Origin: Symbiodinium microadriaticum
Lineage: Eukaryota; Sar; Dinophyceae; Suessiales; Symbiodiniaceae
DNA: 64,000 nucleotides
Direction: 5' to 3'
Assembly: GCA_001939145.1 (NCBI GenBank)
Contig: LSRX01000005.1
Location: forward strand, 1,589,511 to 1,653,510
In this document: positions 29,893-41,274 of the stretch, one piece after another
Layout: the number at the start of each line of letters is the position of its first letter
Position numbering within the stretch: position 1 is the stretch's first letter
Made by a program: the position numbers and the translations under genes
The notes under the pieces: model-generated
The model's database searches: none
What the model was told of the DNA's origin: nothing
Seen by the model: only the letters and a program-made list of their open reading frames with translations

Positions 29893-32800
29893 TGCGCAGC
29901 ACCGTGTCCCACGTCAGGTGACTGGGAAGACTGGGACGACTCCATGGTCGAACCCGTGGCATAGGGACATCGGTGTCCTGTGGGTGCGCACATGGCAGCA
30001 GAGCGTCAAGACTGAGAGGGACAGGACCAATGGTCCGCTGCAGGCTCTGATCGGGTGTGTCAGCAAAGTGCTCGATGAGAGCATCAAGCAACGTTGCAGC
30101 CTCGTAAAAAGGGTATCCCTCTTGTTGGTGGCAGCTCTGCCACAGGAGGGTCTGATGCTGCTGTGTGGCTTCCTCTAGGCACTGGTGCAGCAAATCATCG
30201 CACAGGACACGCTGTCTACACGGCGTTGGCAGTGGTCTGAGTATTGGACGCATGTCATGATGCATGGCATTGACGCAGTCGCTCTCACACGCGTCATGGA
30301 AAGGCACGGTAACTGCCACATTTGCATGGGAAGGCAAGGGGGGCAATTGGACAGCGTGCACAGAACGCAGGAGAAGCAATACGTACACTAAGACAAACCA
30401 CGATAGCTTGCCGCAGGTCAGTAGTCGGAAGGCTGATAAGAGGAGCACGGCCAAAGATCCAGAGCACCAAGCACCCAAGACCCAAACGCAGACACCAACG
30501 TGCGCCAGGAAAGTTGATGTGCAGCTTGAATCCTGGTACGCACTTCGGCTGCAAGGGCCGGTCACTGGCCCAGTGGCATAGCCGGTAGCAACAGTACGGG
30601 TAAGCGCGCTCGCAAAACGTGCAAACGCGCTATCCAGAAATGTTGCAGGGATGTTCTGGCACCCAGCAAAACAATTGAGGACAGAGGCGAGGGTGGGGAG
30701 GCTCTCAAGTAGAGCGTGTTGGCTAGATCCCCACTGCCACTTATCAACCCAAATGCGGCTGGCGCCACAGTAGTAAGCACCAAAATGTGCAGCAGCCACG
30801 AGGGCGGGAGAGCCTCGCAACTCGCGCGCGAGCGGGGGGCCGGCCGCCGGTGTTTGTACGATGTGGGTGTGATTATCACCACCACGTGGCTGCAGAACAG
30901 CCGGGTTAGGCGCATCGCTCTCTGGGTCGTCTGGTACTTCCTCAAAAATGAGGATACCGTTGCCAGTAGACGGATCATGGCCCAGCGGCCCATCGGTTAG
31001 CTCGACAACAATGCATCGACCTGGTGCAAGCTCAAGTATCGGGCCGTCAGGACCGGGGTGCTGAGGCGCCCCACTCACGACAATGTGGAACCCGGATGGG
31101 CAACGAATGTCCAAGAGAGCAGCCAATGCTGCGATGGAAAGCGCAGGGTATGTCGCTTCCTTCCAGACAATTCCACGCAATAGCGGACGCAGGTCGCATA
31201 GGAAGATAATGGAAGAGTTTCCGGGAAGGCTCTGGAATCTTTGTGATGCGACTACAACCGCACTACAGCTGAACCCGAGGTCCTCAAAATCATCTGGACC
31301 GGAAAGGGCAGCTTGCAGTACCATATCTCCTAGCGCGTACCCAAGGCAGGATGCAATCTCTGGCCGTAAGCTCTCAGCATTGATGCCTTCCAGAGGGAAG
31401 CGGCACGGTTCATGGTCGGTGAGCAACCATAGGGCTGGAGAAACAACAAAGGGGAAAGTCATCTGTGGGTCCCATCCTGTTGCTGAGGCAAGCATGCCTT
31501 GGATCAACCTGGGCACAGGTGGGGAGCCTCCGTGTGGTTGAATGGTCACCGTCATACCAACAAAGGAATCGACGATCTCACCCATCTGGAGAGGCAGTTG
31601 GTTGCCCGCAACGAAAACATCAACCTGGGAACCTGAACCGAAACCAGCAGTCACAAGTAGGGCTTCACGGCTTACGCGCGAGGCAACCGCATGACTAAAA
31701 ACCCTCTCAGGCCGAGCTGGTAAGTGAAAGGCGGCCAAAATCAAACGCGGATCCCAAGCTGGCAGTGCCACAAAAAGCGCACAGGCTGCGAAAGGCTGAG
31801 GCACAACAGGGACAACGATTGGAAAGCGGCGTTTCAGGGCCTCATCACGGACATCCAGAAGATGATCGCAAGCATCCTCAACCGATGCAGGCATAGCAAG
31901 CGGTACGAGGGAAAGGTCCGGGCTGTACCCTGGGCTCAGGGTAACAAGCAAGGCATCAACAAAAGCCGGCTGCATAATGTCGATGTCATCATGTGGCACG
32001 CGGAAAAGGTCAGGCGTCGCTGGCTCGCGCATCGCTGGTGGCACACCGGTCTCATCGACATATCGGTGAAGGTCAGCAACCGCGGAGTCACTGCCGCGCG
32101 CGAGGTGGGAGTCAGGCTGGGCATCGTACGGTAACCGACAACCAATCAGGGGGAACTGCTCATACGCAGACAGACACAGTGAGCTCCCTACCGAACAACA
32201 GGTCCCAACTAGCCGCGGACCCGATACAGCACCATCTTGCAGAACAGCATCCGCTTCTTGGAGGGAAGGTTCCTGATCATTGACGGCATCATGGTCAGAG
32301 TCAGGGTCACTGGTCTCGTGATCGGAGGGATCAGCTGAATCGGAGGGCTCGTCAGAAGACTCGTCCCCCGTTTGACTGCTCTCAAACTCGTGCAACACGT
32401 AATCAACAGTGAGAATGGATCCCGTTTGCACATGAAAGAGGAGCCCATCATCGGTGTGTTCGACCCGTGCACCTGTGACCTGTGTGCGGCAGCCCTCAGG
32501 GGCATAACTATCAAAGCGCGCAACGAGGGGCTCTGCTTGGATGACACCCTCAGGTGCGAGGCCCCATGCGAAGTCACACAAAATGGGCCTAAGGTCAAGA
32601 AAATACACTGCGTGCGGGGTGCCGACGCGGGCTCCTGCAGTGTATGTTGCGATGCCAACACCTGAAGCGAAGAAACCCCGATCGAAGTAGTCTGTGATTC
32701 GCGGCGCGGAAGGCACGACAGTGAGCCCAAAGGCTTCACGACCCAGAGCGTTGGCGATATCGGCACGCAGGCTCTGCCTCCTGTCCTGGTGGAGTTGAAA

Positions 32801-33642
32801 CATGAAGGGCTCTGTGTCCGTCAGCAAGCAGATCCACTGACCTGGCCTGCCTGTAACGTTAAAAAAGGGTCCCCATCCTTCAGAAGAAAGCAGCAGCGTG
32901 TGCAAATTTGCCATTGCAAGAGGGGGACTTGGCAAGCGGGTAATTGACGCACAATATCCAAGTTGCAGATCGACAGCTTGGCCAGGCTGCAGTGGCATGG
33001 GAGCGGTGTGCACAAAGACAGCAACAGGAGCGTGCACATCGATGCCTGCTGCAGTAAGGATCGCTTCATATGTCATCCTCGGCGAAACAAAGAGGCAAAA
33101 GACTGTGCCAAGAAATCTGCTGCAATCAATGATCACGTATACAGATCGGCACCAATCAGGTAAAGCCAAAAGCACAGCAGTTGTCACAAGCGGCTGTGGC
33201 TCAACCACATGCAGCATTGGGAAGCGACGTTGCCCAGTCTCCGATCGATTAGCTTGCACGCTATCGAGGGCCTGTCGCACTGTAGCGGGAATGGTAAGAT
33301 CTACCGTGACCTGCTCCGGACAATAGTCTGGTGTGAACAAGAGGAAGGGCACAGGTGTGCGCGCCTCAGGGTGGGCGCCGGCCACCACTGGCTCAGGGTC
33401 ATCGACACCGATCTGAAGAGCTGGGGTGTCGTGTGGGGACGGAACACCTACCTGTCGGTCAAGCTGTCTTTGCAGATGCCGGTGTTGGTCTGCAGGTGCG
33501 CGAGAAGAGACGGAGGTAGTGTCCGAGATCTTCGTGGTTTTTACTAGGCGTGCCAAGCCGGCAGTGAAGCACCACGTCTCAGCGTGTGTCAGGGTCGCCT
33601 TGCGCCACTCGGAAAGGTAGAGATGGTAGAATGCCGACTGTT
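29855..33642 (-). pseudogene. LINE polyprotein: domain repeats R3, R4, helix
   Basis: Open for more than 1,230 codons to a stop at 29855. From the residue numbering that starts at 33556: repeat R3 is 68-390 and repeat R4 is 533-855, separated by an acidic D/S/E-rich linker (394-440). Residues 918-942 carry a W-V-D-K-W segment that echoes one after R2. Residues 1016-1067 are strongly hydrophobic (LLSAFRLLTCGK, SWFVLVYVLLLL), probably one or two membrane helices. The segment from 33642 to 33557 is open in the same frame. No known family recognised for R3 or R4. Confidence 0.75.
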
Positions 33643-36135
33643 AGGCTGGTCCAGGCATGGTGCCACTTGTCACAGAATGCACAGGATGCCGACGCAAAGA
33701 AGGCGGCGACATAGCCAGAGGAGTCCACAGCATCAGGCTCGCGGCGGCCTCGTGGAGATCGACTTCGGGCATGTGGGTCAGCCTCACTGCTTGCAGAGCT
33801 ACTTCCTCCGTCGATGGCGTACGGAGGATCATGAGGGTCTGAGGAACTGGTGTCAGGAGATTGGTCAAAATCATCATCTTCACCATCATCTTCATCTGCA
33901 ATAGAGGCAGGGGGTGAACAAAGGACAAAGGCTGCCGTGACGACCTGGCCTGGGTGCGGATGGTAGAATTCCTCCTGCATATTGACGCCGGCCAGAAAAA
34001 CTCTATATCCATCCGGGCAAAAGGTCGTCAGTCGCTGACACACATCGTTGACTCTAACAGCACCAGACGCAGTGGCAACGAGCAGCCAGCCTTGGAGTAA
34101 GGCGCGGCAGCACGAGGGACAACAACACGTGCCTGGTGCGGATACCAGTGATCGGATCGGCAGGCTCGGCAACTGCAAAAACTCGGTGACATGGCCATCC
34201 ATGCAAGGCAGCATCGTAAACCGCAGGCGCAGACTCCTGCTTGAGAAGGTCGCCATCACTCATGTCGAGAGCAGAGGCAATAGCAAGCTCAGGGCTGCTG
34301 TCCAGGCCAAGTCGCCGAACTAGGCGGCACCCCGTTTCGCAGACAGCACAGATCCGGTTGTCAAAGTCACTGGCAGGCACAGCCGGTATAGCAGGTGCGG
34401 TGGCCCAGGTGGCAGCTGCCAACAGCATGTCATGAAGGAAGAAATATGGCCCAGGCAGCATGTGTCTCGGATAGAAGGACACACAGCAGCCTATAGTGAG
34501 ATCAGCCCAAGCGGCATCAGCAAGGGGGTCTACACTCGTGCCAACAAGGACGTTGACGGCGTCTGGCACAGTAATTCCAGCATGGTGAATGATGTCCTCT
34601 CTAGTGGCTCTGGGTGGCATGATGGTCGTGTAGAATCGTCCATCCCAGTCAGCAAGATTAAAGCAGACCACATTCTCATCGGGACACCATTCCGGGAGGG
34701 CGTGGAGTGTACCAAAATCAAGAAAGGGTTGCGGCTGCACAACGCCCAGGTGCGGGAAGAATTGCCGGTTGTGTCCGTTCCGGGCATCAGCAACCGCATC
34801 AAGGGCATCCTCAAGGGTAGCAGGCAGCGTGAGGAGAACAGCTACAGTCTCGTTAGCCATGCCGGGGGTGAGGATAACAAAAACCAGTCTGCATACCTCA
34901 CCACTGCCAAACTGAACGTCATTCGCGATAGCAACTTGTTCCTGCGCAAAAGGGTCGTCGGCTGGCAAGTATGGCCATACACGGCCGTCCGCTTCAGCTT
35001 CGTCCCTTATCTGCTCGATCCTCTCACGGTCTGCCAAACTAGTGGAATACGGTTCCCGCAGAAGCCTGAATTCTGCAGTTGCCGGGGTATCATCATGTCG
35101 TTGGGGTGTGTCAATCACGGGAGGGCAGGAGTCCGACGGGCCGTCTATGGAAGAAGCGGAAGCAGGCTCGATCGGGCAGAAGCCAAAGGTAATGACATCC
35201 CCATCCTGAACTACAAGGCGACCACTGGTGGCCCTATCCGCACAAAACGAGGTAAAAAACCCCTGAGGTGATCGTAGAATGCCAGCAAAGCGGGCGAGGT
35301 CATCAGCACTGACCTCTGGTTGCATTATGTGCAGCTTGCATATCTGACGACCGACCTGACGCGGATCAAGAAAAACGCAGAAACCTCGGTTGGTGCTATC
35401 TCGTACTGTTGGGGCTTCTCGGGCCGCAACAACTCCTGAACAGGGCTCGCCAAAATGCAAAACATTCTCCAGAGTGCCCTTCTGCGGGTGGTCCAAAACC
35501 AGCCTGGTCTGTGCAATGCCGAGGAGTTTGGAAACCGACGCACGCAAGGTAGCACAGTTGAAGGGAATGCGACGCAAAGCGATCGTGCGGTCAAAATCAG
35601 CAACCAAGACGGATTGCGAGGGCCCTTCCCAGTACAAAGGACATTCAGAACACCACTCTGTCCTGCCAGAGAGCATGCCTTCAAAAGAGCAGCCCCAAGA
35701 TGGTATAGTGCCTTGCTGGACTATCTTAATCAGGCCACCATGAACAGATCTGAAACGCGTCCCCGGGCTGACAGGTGTCTGGGAACCGAATGCAAAGGCT
35801 TGCCAGTTGGCGAGGTGGAAACGCGCAGCGATACTTGAAATATCCCCATAAGAGGCCGCAATGCACAAGTGTTGCGCGAACATAGGCCCGCCCATGGCCC
35901 TGAGGTCGTATATCACGACAGTGTTGCCCTCAGCCTCTAACCAGTCACCGGTTAGAACAAGCGTGGCATAGCCACTCACGGGTTGAGGCTGCACTGGTAC
36001 AATGGTTGAGGCAAAATCCAAATCCAGTGCAGTCAACTTTTGCGCAACACGAGCCAAGGCAGAGTCCACGGCAACAGGGAGATCTAGAGCAATCTCAATA
36101 CACTCTGCTCTATGCATCGGACACATGACCTGGAA
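30992..36135 (-). repeat. Four protein-level domain repeats R1-R4
   Basis: Approximate bounds: R1 36135-35165, R2 34915-33905, R3 33355-32387, R4 31960-30992. Each has a variant of V-x-P-Q-P (VPVQPQP, GVVQPQP, HVVEPQP, PVVPQP), then A/G-L-P-x-W (TGDW in R1), a PR/SR-x-T/S-x-E/A segment before AG, then LLTD.EP or equivalent, and FLDLRP or equivalent near the end. Spacing of the P-Q-P motif is 1.25-1.54 kb. Nucleotide identity is low, so duplication is old. Fold and function unknown. Confidence 0.8.
33579..34259 (-). pseudogene. LINE polyprotein: end of R2 and acidic linker
   Basis: Carries the C-terminal end of repeat R2 (CPDGYRVFLAG), then an acidic linker (DEDDGEDDDFDQ), an SR-like stretch (ARSRSPRGRR) and a CDKW segment. 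A frameshift near 34.1 kb separates it from the main part of R2; another near 33.64 kb separates it from R3. Confidence 0.7.
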
Positions 36136-37310
36136 ACGCCAGACAACAGGAGGCTGACGTGGATGGATAGCAGCCTGCAGACTATCGGTCGCCTGAGCAT
36201 GTGGAGAAGGCGGAGGCCCAGGGGCTTGAAGGCGGGTCTCCGTGCGAGGGTGCACGACGTCACATCGGACCCACTTGTCTGGAGAACTCCTTAAAGGCGC
36301 ATTCTGGTACACAGACTGTACTGGGATAGGCCTCAACAGTTCCGGAAAGCAAGCATAACCATCAAGCAGAAACGCCAAGGTGGCAAGCTTGCACAGCGGA
36401 TGGCCAGGGCTCGTCCACCAATGGAGAGATGCTGCAGGCGGCGGACAGTTTGGCGCATCTCCCGAAACATTGTCCTGGGCAGAAAGGCAAGCTCGCGGGT
36501 GCTGCTTCCTATCGTAGCGGCCCGAGTACACAGGTGGCCGACAGGGCTTTGCTATGTTACCCAAGTAACACAGGTGGAGGTGGGGCGCCCTATATCCCCA
36601 AGGGGTGGTTCCGGACGACAATACATGACCGTACAACAGAACCAAATCAAGCAAGACCCGTAAGAACCCGAACAGGGCGATCGAACGGAGTTGGTGTACC
36701 AGCCATGTTGCCAGCCATGCAAATGTGCGGTAGTGACTCATGCAAGATGCGCTTGCATGGTGTGGCTTGAAAAGATCTGACCGGCGCAAAACAAGCGGCA
36801 AAATCTCGAAAGTCCCCTCCAAGGCGGATGCGGAACCGCCTCGGCAGACAAGGGAAGTCGTCACAGCAGGCAGGCAGGCCATTGCCCCCGAGCCACCGAT
36901 GCAATTGTTAGGCGCGCTGCCGAAAAAGCTGCTGTGTGGGAGAAAAAGCTGCACATCAACACATACGCGAGGCCGAAAGTGCAGCCACAAACCAACAGGA
37001 AGGCGAGGACCCATAGAGTGATGGACGGCCTGTTGGGCAGAGAAATTGGCGGAGGGAGTGCCAAAGGGAGGTACTTCAAGACATGTTCTCCTGATAAAAG
37101 AGCCGACTCGAAAATAAGTCACACGGCAAACCCAACCGCAGACTTGAAAAGACGCGAGGGCTCGGGTGGGCTGCTCGTATGGCAACCACCTCTCAGGAGA
37201 GTGCTGTACAGCCTCTGGAACATCATCCGGTAGCGTCAGCCGCGGATAGCTGGCAACCCGACTGACGATTGTGCTAACCCAAAGCACAATGGTATAGTCA
37301 GGGATGTCAG
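34054..37310 (-). pseudogene. LINE polyprotein: hydrophobic region, R1, R2
   Basis: The frame is open from beyond 37.3 kb to 34054. Between 37.3 and 36.4 kb the best reading is uncertain: a helix-like segment (ITLWVLAFLLVCGCTFGLAY) sits in another frame at 37079-36861, so one or two indels are likely. From about 36135 the frame encodes R1 and then R2; the start of R2 is FVILTPGMANETVAVLLTLP. It overlaps the tail of the ORF1-like frame upstream. Confidence 0.65.
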
Positions 37311-37331
37311 CCCTCCACGGGGAAGCTGCCA

Positions 37332-38741
37332 CTAGCTGAGGGTATGGCCATCGCCGGCATCGTCCAGCTCGTCTCCATCGTCCTCCACAATACGAATCCC
37401 GCCTGGAACGGCTGGTGAGTGTCCAGGATTTTCGGGCATATCCGGTGCAGCCGCAGCAGGTACCGGGTTCCCTTCGACTCGGCCAAAGGGATGCATGGCC
37501 CTTCGTCTCTGCAGCCTCTCCGCAGCAGTTGGGCTGGGCCCATACGATCTTGGCTCCCCTTCTGGCGGTGCAGCAGGCAATTCGACAGCAACCAAGCCTG
37601 GTGGCTCGCCGATAGTCGGGCCACCCGGGGCAGGCGTAGTACGGGCCGAAGCAGCCGGTATCGGAGTTCCCGCCTGGTATGGGTCTGTGGCCACTGGAGC
37701 CGGCGAGGCAGGGTGCACCAATCCTGGAAATGCCATAGCTGTCCCCTGAGGAGGTAGGCCAGGAACCAGACCGCCCTGAGCATAATGGCTCCCAGGACCC
37801 GGCACAGCCGGGGGAATTGCCGAAGTAGTCATCGCCGTGTGCGGTGTCCTCGGTGGCACGGCTGAGGTCCTTGGAGGCGTAGCAAAAGCCGGTGTAAGAG
37901 CCCTCTGCAGAACACCATGGAGTGTGGCGTGGTCCTCCTCTGCCCATTCGGCAAAGACTGCATCCACACCAGAAACCTCCATAGGGACATCCACACTTGC
38001 ACGGGCACCTAAGCTCTCCGCCACTACCGTTCGCAGCATGGCACGTGCTTCCTCTTGTGCACGTTCGGCCTCCGTGATTTCGCGGCCGATTGCTTCCAAA
38101 TCCTTGGCTGAACGACTTCGTTCTCGCTGGAACGCCTCCTTTAACTTCTTCTCGTAGAGGGTCCACTGCTCGGCCCGTTCGCGCTTCAGCGCATGCAGCT
38201 TGAGTACTCTGGTTTCTGCTTTGCGCGCAAAATTCAGGGCCGACTGGGTTGTGGGAACAAGTTGGTCCCGCGGGGCTCCATCCACCCCAACAAGATCTGT
38301 ACCATCCGCAGCCGCTCGAGCACTGTCGGGCATGTCCGTCCGTACAGACACCGTCGTATATCCAGGAAAATCTGGTTGTTTCTGAGCTCTGCCAGCATCT
38401 CGCTGCCACGGTGCACGCGCCGTCCTGGGCGCCTGTGGCGAGTATGCACCCTGCCAGATACGCCAGTTGGCACCATCGGTAACCCATGGCTGTTCTGCGG
38501 CCGGTTGCACGAGCGTCCACGGCCCATATGGTTCCTGAGCTCTTTTGGCAGACCAGAACCGTGGTGGCTCCAAAGAGCCACAGCGTTTCGCTTCGACACT
38601 GGCAGTCCGAGACGAAGGCGGTGTCTTGTGACTGAGCGCTTCCGCCTCAGTCTCCTGTGCCAACCGGGGCTTGCCGGAGCTGGCACTATGGCGGCGCCGA
38701 GTGGAAAAGGCGCCTGGGGCTAGATCTTCCTCAGATCGAGG
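37332..38741 (-). CDS. LINE ORF1-like protein
   Basis: Open from 38741 to a stop at 37332. No in-frame ATG exists before 38333, so the start is unclear: either a non-AUG start or loss of the 5' end. Counted from 38663, residues 141-216 form a likely coiled coil (RERAEQWTLYEKKLKEAF), and the rest is rich in P, A and T, ending in an acidic tail (EDDGDELDDAGDG). ORF1 proteins of LINEs often combine a coiled coil with RNA-binding parts; no zinc knuckle or RRM is visible here. Confidence 0.7.
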   Translation of the reverse strand, partial: PRSEEDLAPGAFSTRRRHSASSGKPRLAQETEAEALSHKTPPSSRTASVEAKRCGSLEPPRFWSAKRAQEPYGPWTLVQPAAEQPWVTDGANWRIWQGAYSPQAPRTARAPWQRDAGRAQKQPDFPGYTTVSVRTDMPDSARAAADGTDLVGVDGAPRDQLVPTTQSALNFARKAETRVLKLHALKRERAEQWTLYEKKLKEAFQRERSRSAKDLEAIGREITEAERAQEEARAMLRTVVAESLGARASVDVPMEVSGVDAVFAEWAEEDHATLHGVLQRALTPAFATPPRTSAVPPRTPHTAMTTSAIPPAVPGPGSHYAQGGLVPGLPPQGTAMAFPGLVHPASPAPVATDPYQAGTPIPAASARTTPAPGGPTIGEPPGLVAVELPAAPPEGEPRSYGPSPTAAERLQRRRAMHPFGRVEGNPVPAAAAPDMPENPGHSPAVPGGIRIVEDDGDELDDAGDGHTLS

Positions 38742-38756
38742 CTATTCTTGAGCCCT

Positions 38757-38768
38757 TAAAAGGCCATT
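38757..38768. repeat. Right target-site duplication of the LINE
   Basis: TAAAAGGCCATT, the partner of 24643-24654. Adjacent minus-strand element sequence reads AGGGCTCAAGAATAGC, containing the spliced-leader 3' end GGCTCAAG at 38747-38754. Confidence 0.85.
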
Positions 38769-38835
38769 ATTCTACATACTTTTGGGGTCCAGGTAAGCAC
38801 CTTCGACACCTTAAACCCTAAACCCTAAACTTAAG

Positions 38836-38947
38836 AGAGCCTGAGGAAGTCGACCGATGCCAGGTTCAGCTGTACCGGGGAACGGTGCAACTTCGGGCCT
38901 TGGAGTTAGATGCTCGGGCCCCCAGCTTCTGCTTTTCTTCATGTTAG
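38836..38947 (+). CDS. Candidate exon right of the LINE
   Basis: Reads EPEEVDRCQVQLYRGTVQLR then ALELDAR to TAG, with about 60% G/C third positions. Not phase-linked to 39119. Confidence 0.3.
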
Positions 38948-39118
38948 GGTTTAGGTTGAGGCTACTTTAGCGTTCAGCGAAAAAGGGGTTTTGGTGTGTA
39001 GCATAGGTTATGTTCTTTTAAGTTTTTGGGTGTCAGTTTGTTTTGGTGAGCTGGTGTGTGCGTGCTACGCGCTCCTAGGAGTTGGTTGTTTGTGGTTGCT
39101 CCCAACATAGCTTTGAAG

Positions 39119-39266
39119 TAGGCCCGATGAGGCTTTGGAATCCCAATTCGAGGTGGCCCAAATTGACCCGCTTCTCCGACGCCACGGGATCGCCTTGCGC
39201 TGCGTGGCCGGGGCGGTCGCCTGTGCCGGGAGCCTGGTTGCCGGGGTGGAGTTGGAGCGGTTGTAA
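39119..39266 (+). CDS. Terminal exon, unknown product
   Basis: After AG at 39117-39118 the frame runs 48 codons to TAA, including ESQFEVAQIDPLLRRHGIAL and ending AGVELERL. By hand count, 36 of 45 codons end in G or C, the strongest codon bias in the host part of the window. The alanine-glycine-rich middle (VAGAVACAG) may be a short helix. Family not recognised. Confidence 0.5.
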
Positions 39267-39478
39267 ATTATTGGGTTTTTCGGAGTCTTCAGTAGGGGCA
39301 TCAAGAGAACACTTTTAGAATGGGGTTCCTCACTTTGAAGGCTTTGGGGTCAGGGTTTAGGGCCTAGGGTTGAGGGAAATGAACACCGGGCCCTGAATAA
39401 TGAGGATAGGGTTTCGGGGCACGTTAAATGGCCGATTGGGGGTTTGCCGTTGAGGGTGCGTTCTCAAGGGTTACAAGG

Positions 39479-39681
39479 TATGTTTGGAAACCCGAGCCCT
39501 GTGCCAGGGAGGCCACAACTCTATAATCAAGCAATACCCTAAAAGTCCTCGAAACCTCCTGAAATGGGTCCGACACCTGCTAGCAAGCACTCTGCATTTC
39601 GGGTATTTCAAGGGTATGTCCCTAGACTTCCATGTCCCATTTTGGCATTGTATGGACTGTTGTACTTCAGGGCCGACGCAG
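39479..39681 (+). CDS. Candidate exon
   Basis: One frame is open throughout, reading ETRALCQGGHNSIIK and then YPKSPRNLLKWVRHLLASTL, and leaves at CAG with donor GTGCCA in phase 0. The acceptor may be at 39478 or at 39531. A second frame is open over the 3' half. Confidence 0.42.
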
Positions 39682-40456
39682 GTGCCATAGCATAGAACCT
39701 GGTGACTCGCATTCAGAAACCATGCCATACATATATGGTTCAAGAAATGTTCCAACATGAAGGGGTTTGTGGGCTCTGTCTGTGGGTGCCGTAGAGTTTG
39801 GGTTGGGGTTGCGCAGGGTTTTTCGGCCTCGGGGTTGCCAGCTTGAAATACCAGTTGGTGCCACTTTATGGTTAGGCTTCCTGACATATAGAGTCTTTAG
39901 CAGGTGCTTAACCTTAAACCCTAGACCCTACACCCTAGCCCCTAAACCCCTGATCCCTCTCGGAGGGCTCGTCGGTGTAAGTTGTCACGAGGCCAAAGCA
40001 CTGCCTGCCAAACGGAGTCTTCGGAGACTGCCATGCAGGAGCCAAAAAGAACCTAAACCCCTGAACCCTAAACCCCTAAATCCCCCCTAAAGACTGTCCA
40101 GAGGCATGCCAGAATTTTCCAGGCCCTAGACCCTGAATTCCTGTCCCTAAACTCCCGAAATCCTAAAGACTCGAAGCATTAAAGCCGAACACCTTACGTT
40201 CAGAACCGCCAATGCCAGGCTGGCGTGGGGGGTAAAACCTCTGCGTGTTTGCTATCGAAGCCCAAATAGTTTGAACCACTCAATGTTTATTCCTGAGGGT
40301 CCTATTTGAGAAGTATATTTGCACACCTCCCATGAACCATTAAGGCGATTTTACAAGAACTATGATTTGCCGAACGTGCCGAGAGTTAGAGAGTTCAGGG
40401 CCAATAAATTGGCATCTGGGTTTACTTTGGCTGTACCATGGTACATCACACTGTAG

Positions 40457-40705
40457 GGTCTTATGCTGTATAACCAACTTCAGATGTTGCAGAAACGGAC
40501 GAAAGTTGGATTGCTTCAGCTTAAAGACTCAAAGCATACAAACTGTCTGCCGTACGTTTGGGAGCTTGGGTCCATGTTTCCATCGGACATGCACCCTCTA
40601 AACAAAACACTTCTACACAGTATCGGTATGTTTATAGGGTTTACAATTTTAGGATTCGGGGTGGGCACCATCATGTGTCTCGGTGGCGACAAAGCTCTAC
40701 AATGA
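40457..40705 (+). CDS. Candidate exon, possible membrane helix
   Basis: After AG at 40455-40456 the frame has ATG at 40463 and reads MLYNQLQMLQKRTKVGLLQL. It either leaves at a GTATGT donor near 40624 or runs to TGA 40705 through a hydrophobic stretch (MFIGFTILGFGVGTIMCLGG). Confidence 0.38.
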   Translation, partial: GLMLYNQLQMLQKRTKVGLLQLKDSKHTNCLPYVWELGSMFPSDMHPLNKTLLHSIGMFIGFTILGFGVGTIMCLGGDKALQ

Positions 40706-40965
40706 CCTAATGACTTACTGTCCACCACAACCCCAAGCTCCAAGCCAGTTTGACACATCTTTCTACCGGAGGTCAAGATTGACGTCCCATGGCGTCGTCT
40801 CGTGAGCGACCATTGCAAGGCCACGTCTGCTTCAGTTCATCCCTGGCATTGGAGACATTAGGTTGGTATACAGCTTTATAAAGGTCATACAGGTAGTCCA
40901 GGGATTGGGGTTAGAGGTACCCTCGGATTTAGGATCCACAAGGCTATCCGCCCTAAACTTCGAAG

Positions 40966-41274
40966 CCCAGCCCACCAAGAGAACCAGAACACAACCCCGA
41001 AGCGTTGGAACAGGTCTATGTTGGTGGGCTCCACCTGGTGTTGACCAAGGCGCCAGCATATTTTTTGCATGTGCTTGACTTCTTCGACCAAGAAGCCAGC
41101 CCCATCGGGAAACGTTTACCCCCGAATGCTTCTAAGCCATGCCCTGATTTTCAGCTGGCAGCTAAATTGTTCGAAAGCCTTTCTAGCTGTTGTGCCTTGC
41201 AGAAGGACTTGGAATCTATAGGAGATAAGCAAAACTTCTTGCTTTCCTGGGGCAGAGTTCCACAGCTGAGCTAG
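40966..41274 (+). CDS. Candidate terminal exon, 102 codons
   Basis: From AG at 40964-40965 a single frame runs to TAG at 41272-41274. It reads REPEHNPEALEQVYVGGLHL, then APAYFLHVLDFFDQEASPIG and ends SWGRVPQLS. Balanced amino-acid content with charged and hydrophobic alternation supports coding. It ends about 230 bp before the AP2 gene. Family not recognised. Confidence 0.48.
   Translation, partial: PSPPREPEHNPEALEQVYVGGLHLVLTKAPAYFLHVLDFFDQEASPIGKRLPPNASKPCPDFQLAAKLFESLSSCCALQKDLESIGDKQNFLLSWGRVPQLS

Larger units (their letters stand above)
24655..38756 (-). mobile_element. 14.1-kb LINE-like retrotransposon
   Basis: A GC-rich block with coding capacity only on the minus strand, bounded by a perfect 12-bp direct repeat. 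In element order it holds an ORF1-like proline-rich and coiled-coil part, four copies of an unknown domain, RNase H, EEP endonuclease, reverse transcriptase and zinc fingers. It has no LTRs, and endonuclease-RT order plus a target-site duplication fit target-primed retrotransposition. The frame breaks near 34.1, 33.64, 29.87, 29.05, 27.83 (TAG), 27.04, 26.67, 25.53 and 25.25 kb, so this copy is probably inactive unless some breaks are assembly errors. Its 5' end starts with the last eight bases of the spliced leader. Confidence 0.9.

Noticed and set aside
24655-38756. LTR retrotransposon or virus as source of the 14-kb block
   Set aside because: No LTRs, protease or integrase; EEP endonuclease, WADD-type RT and target-site duplication fit a LINE.
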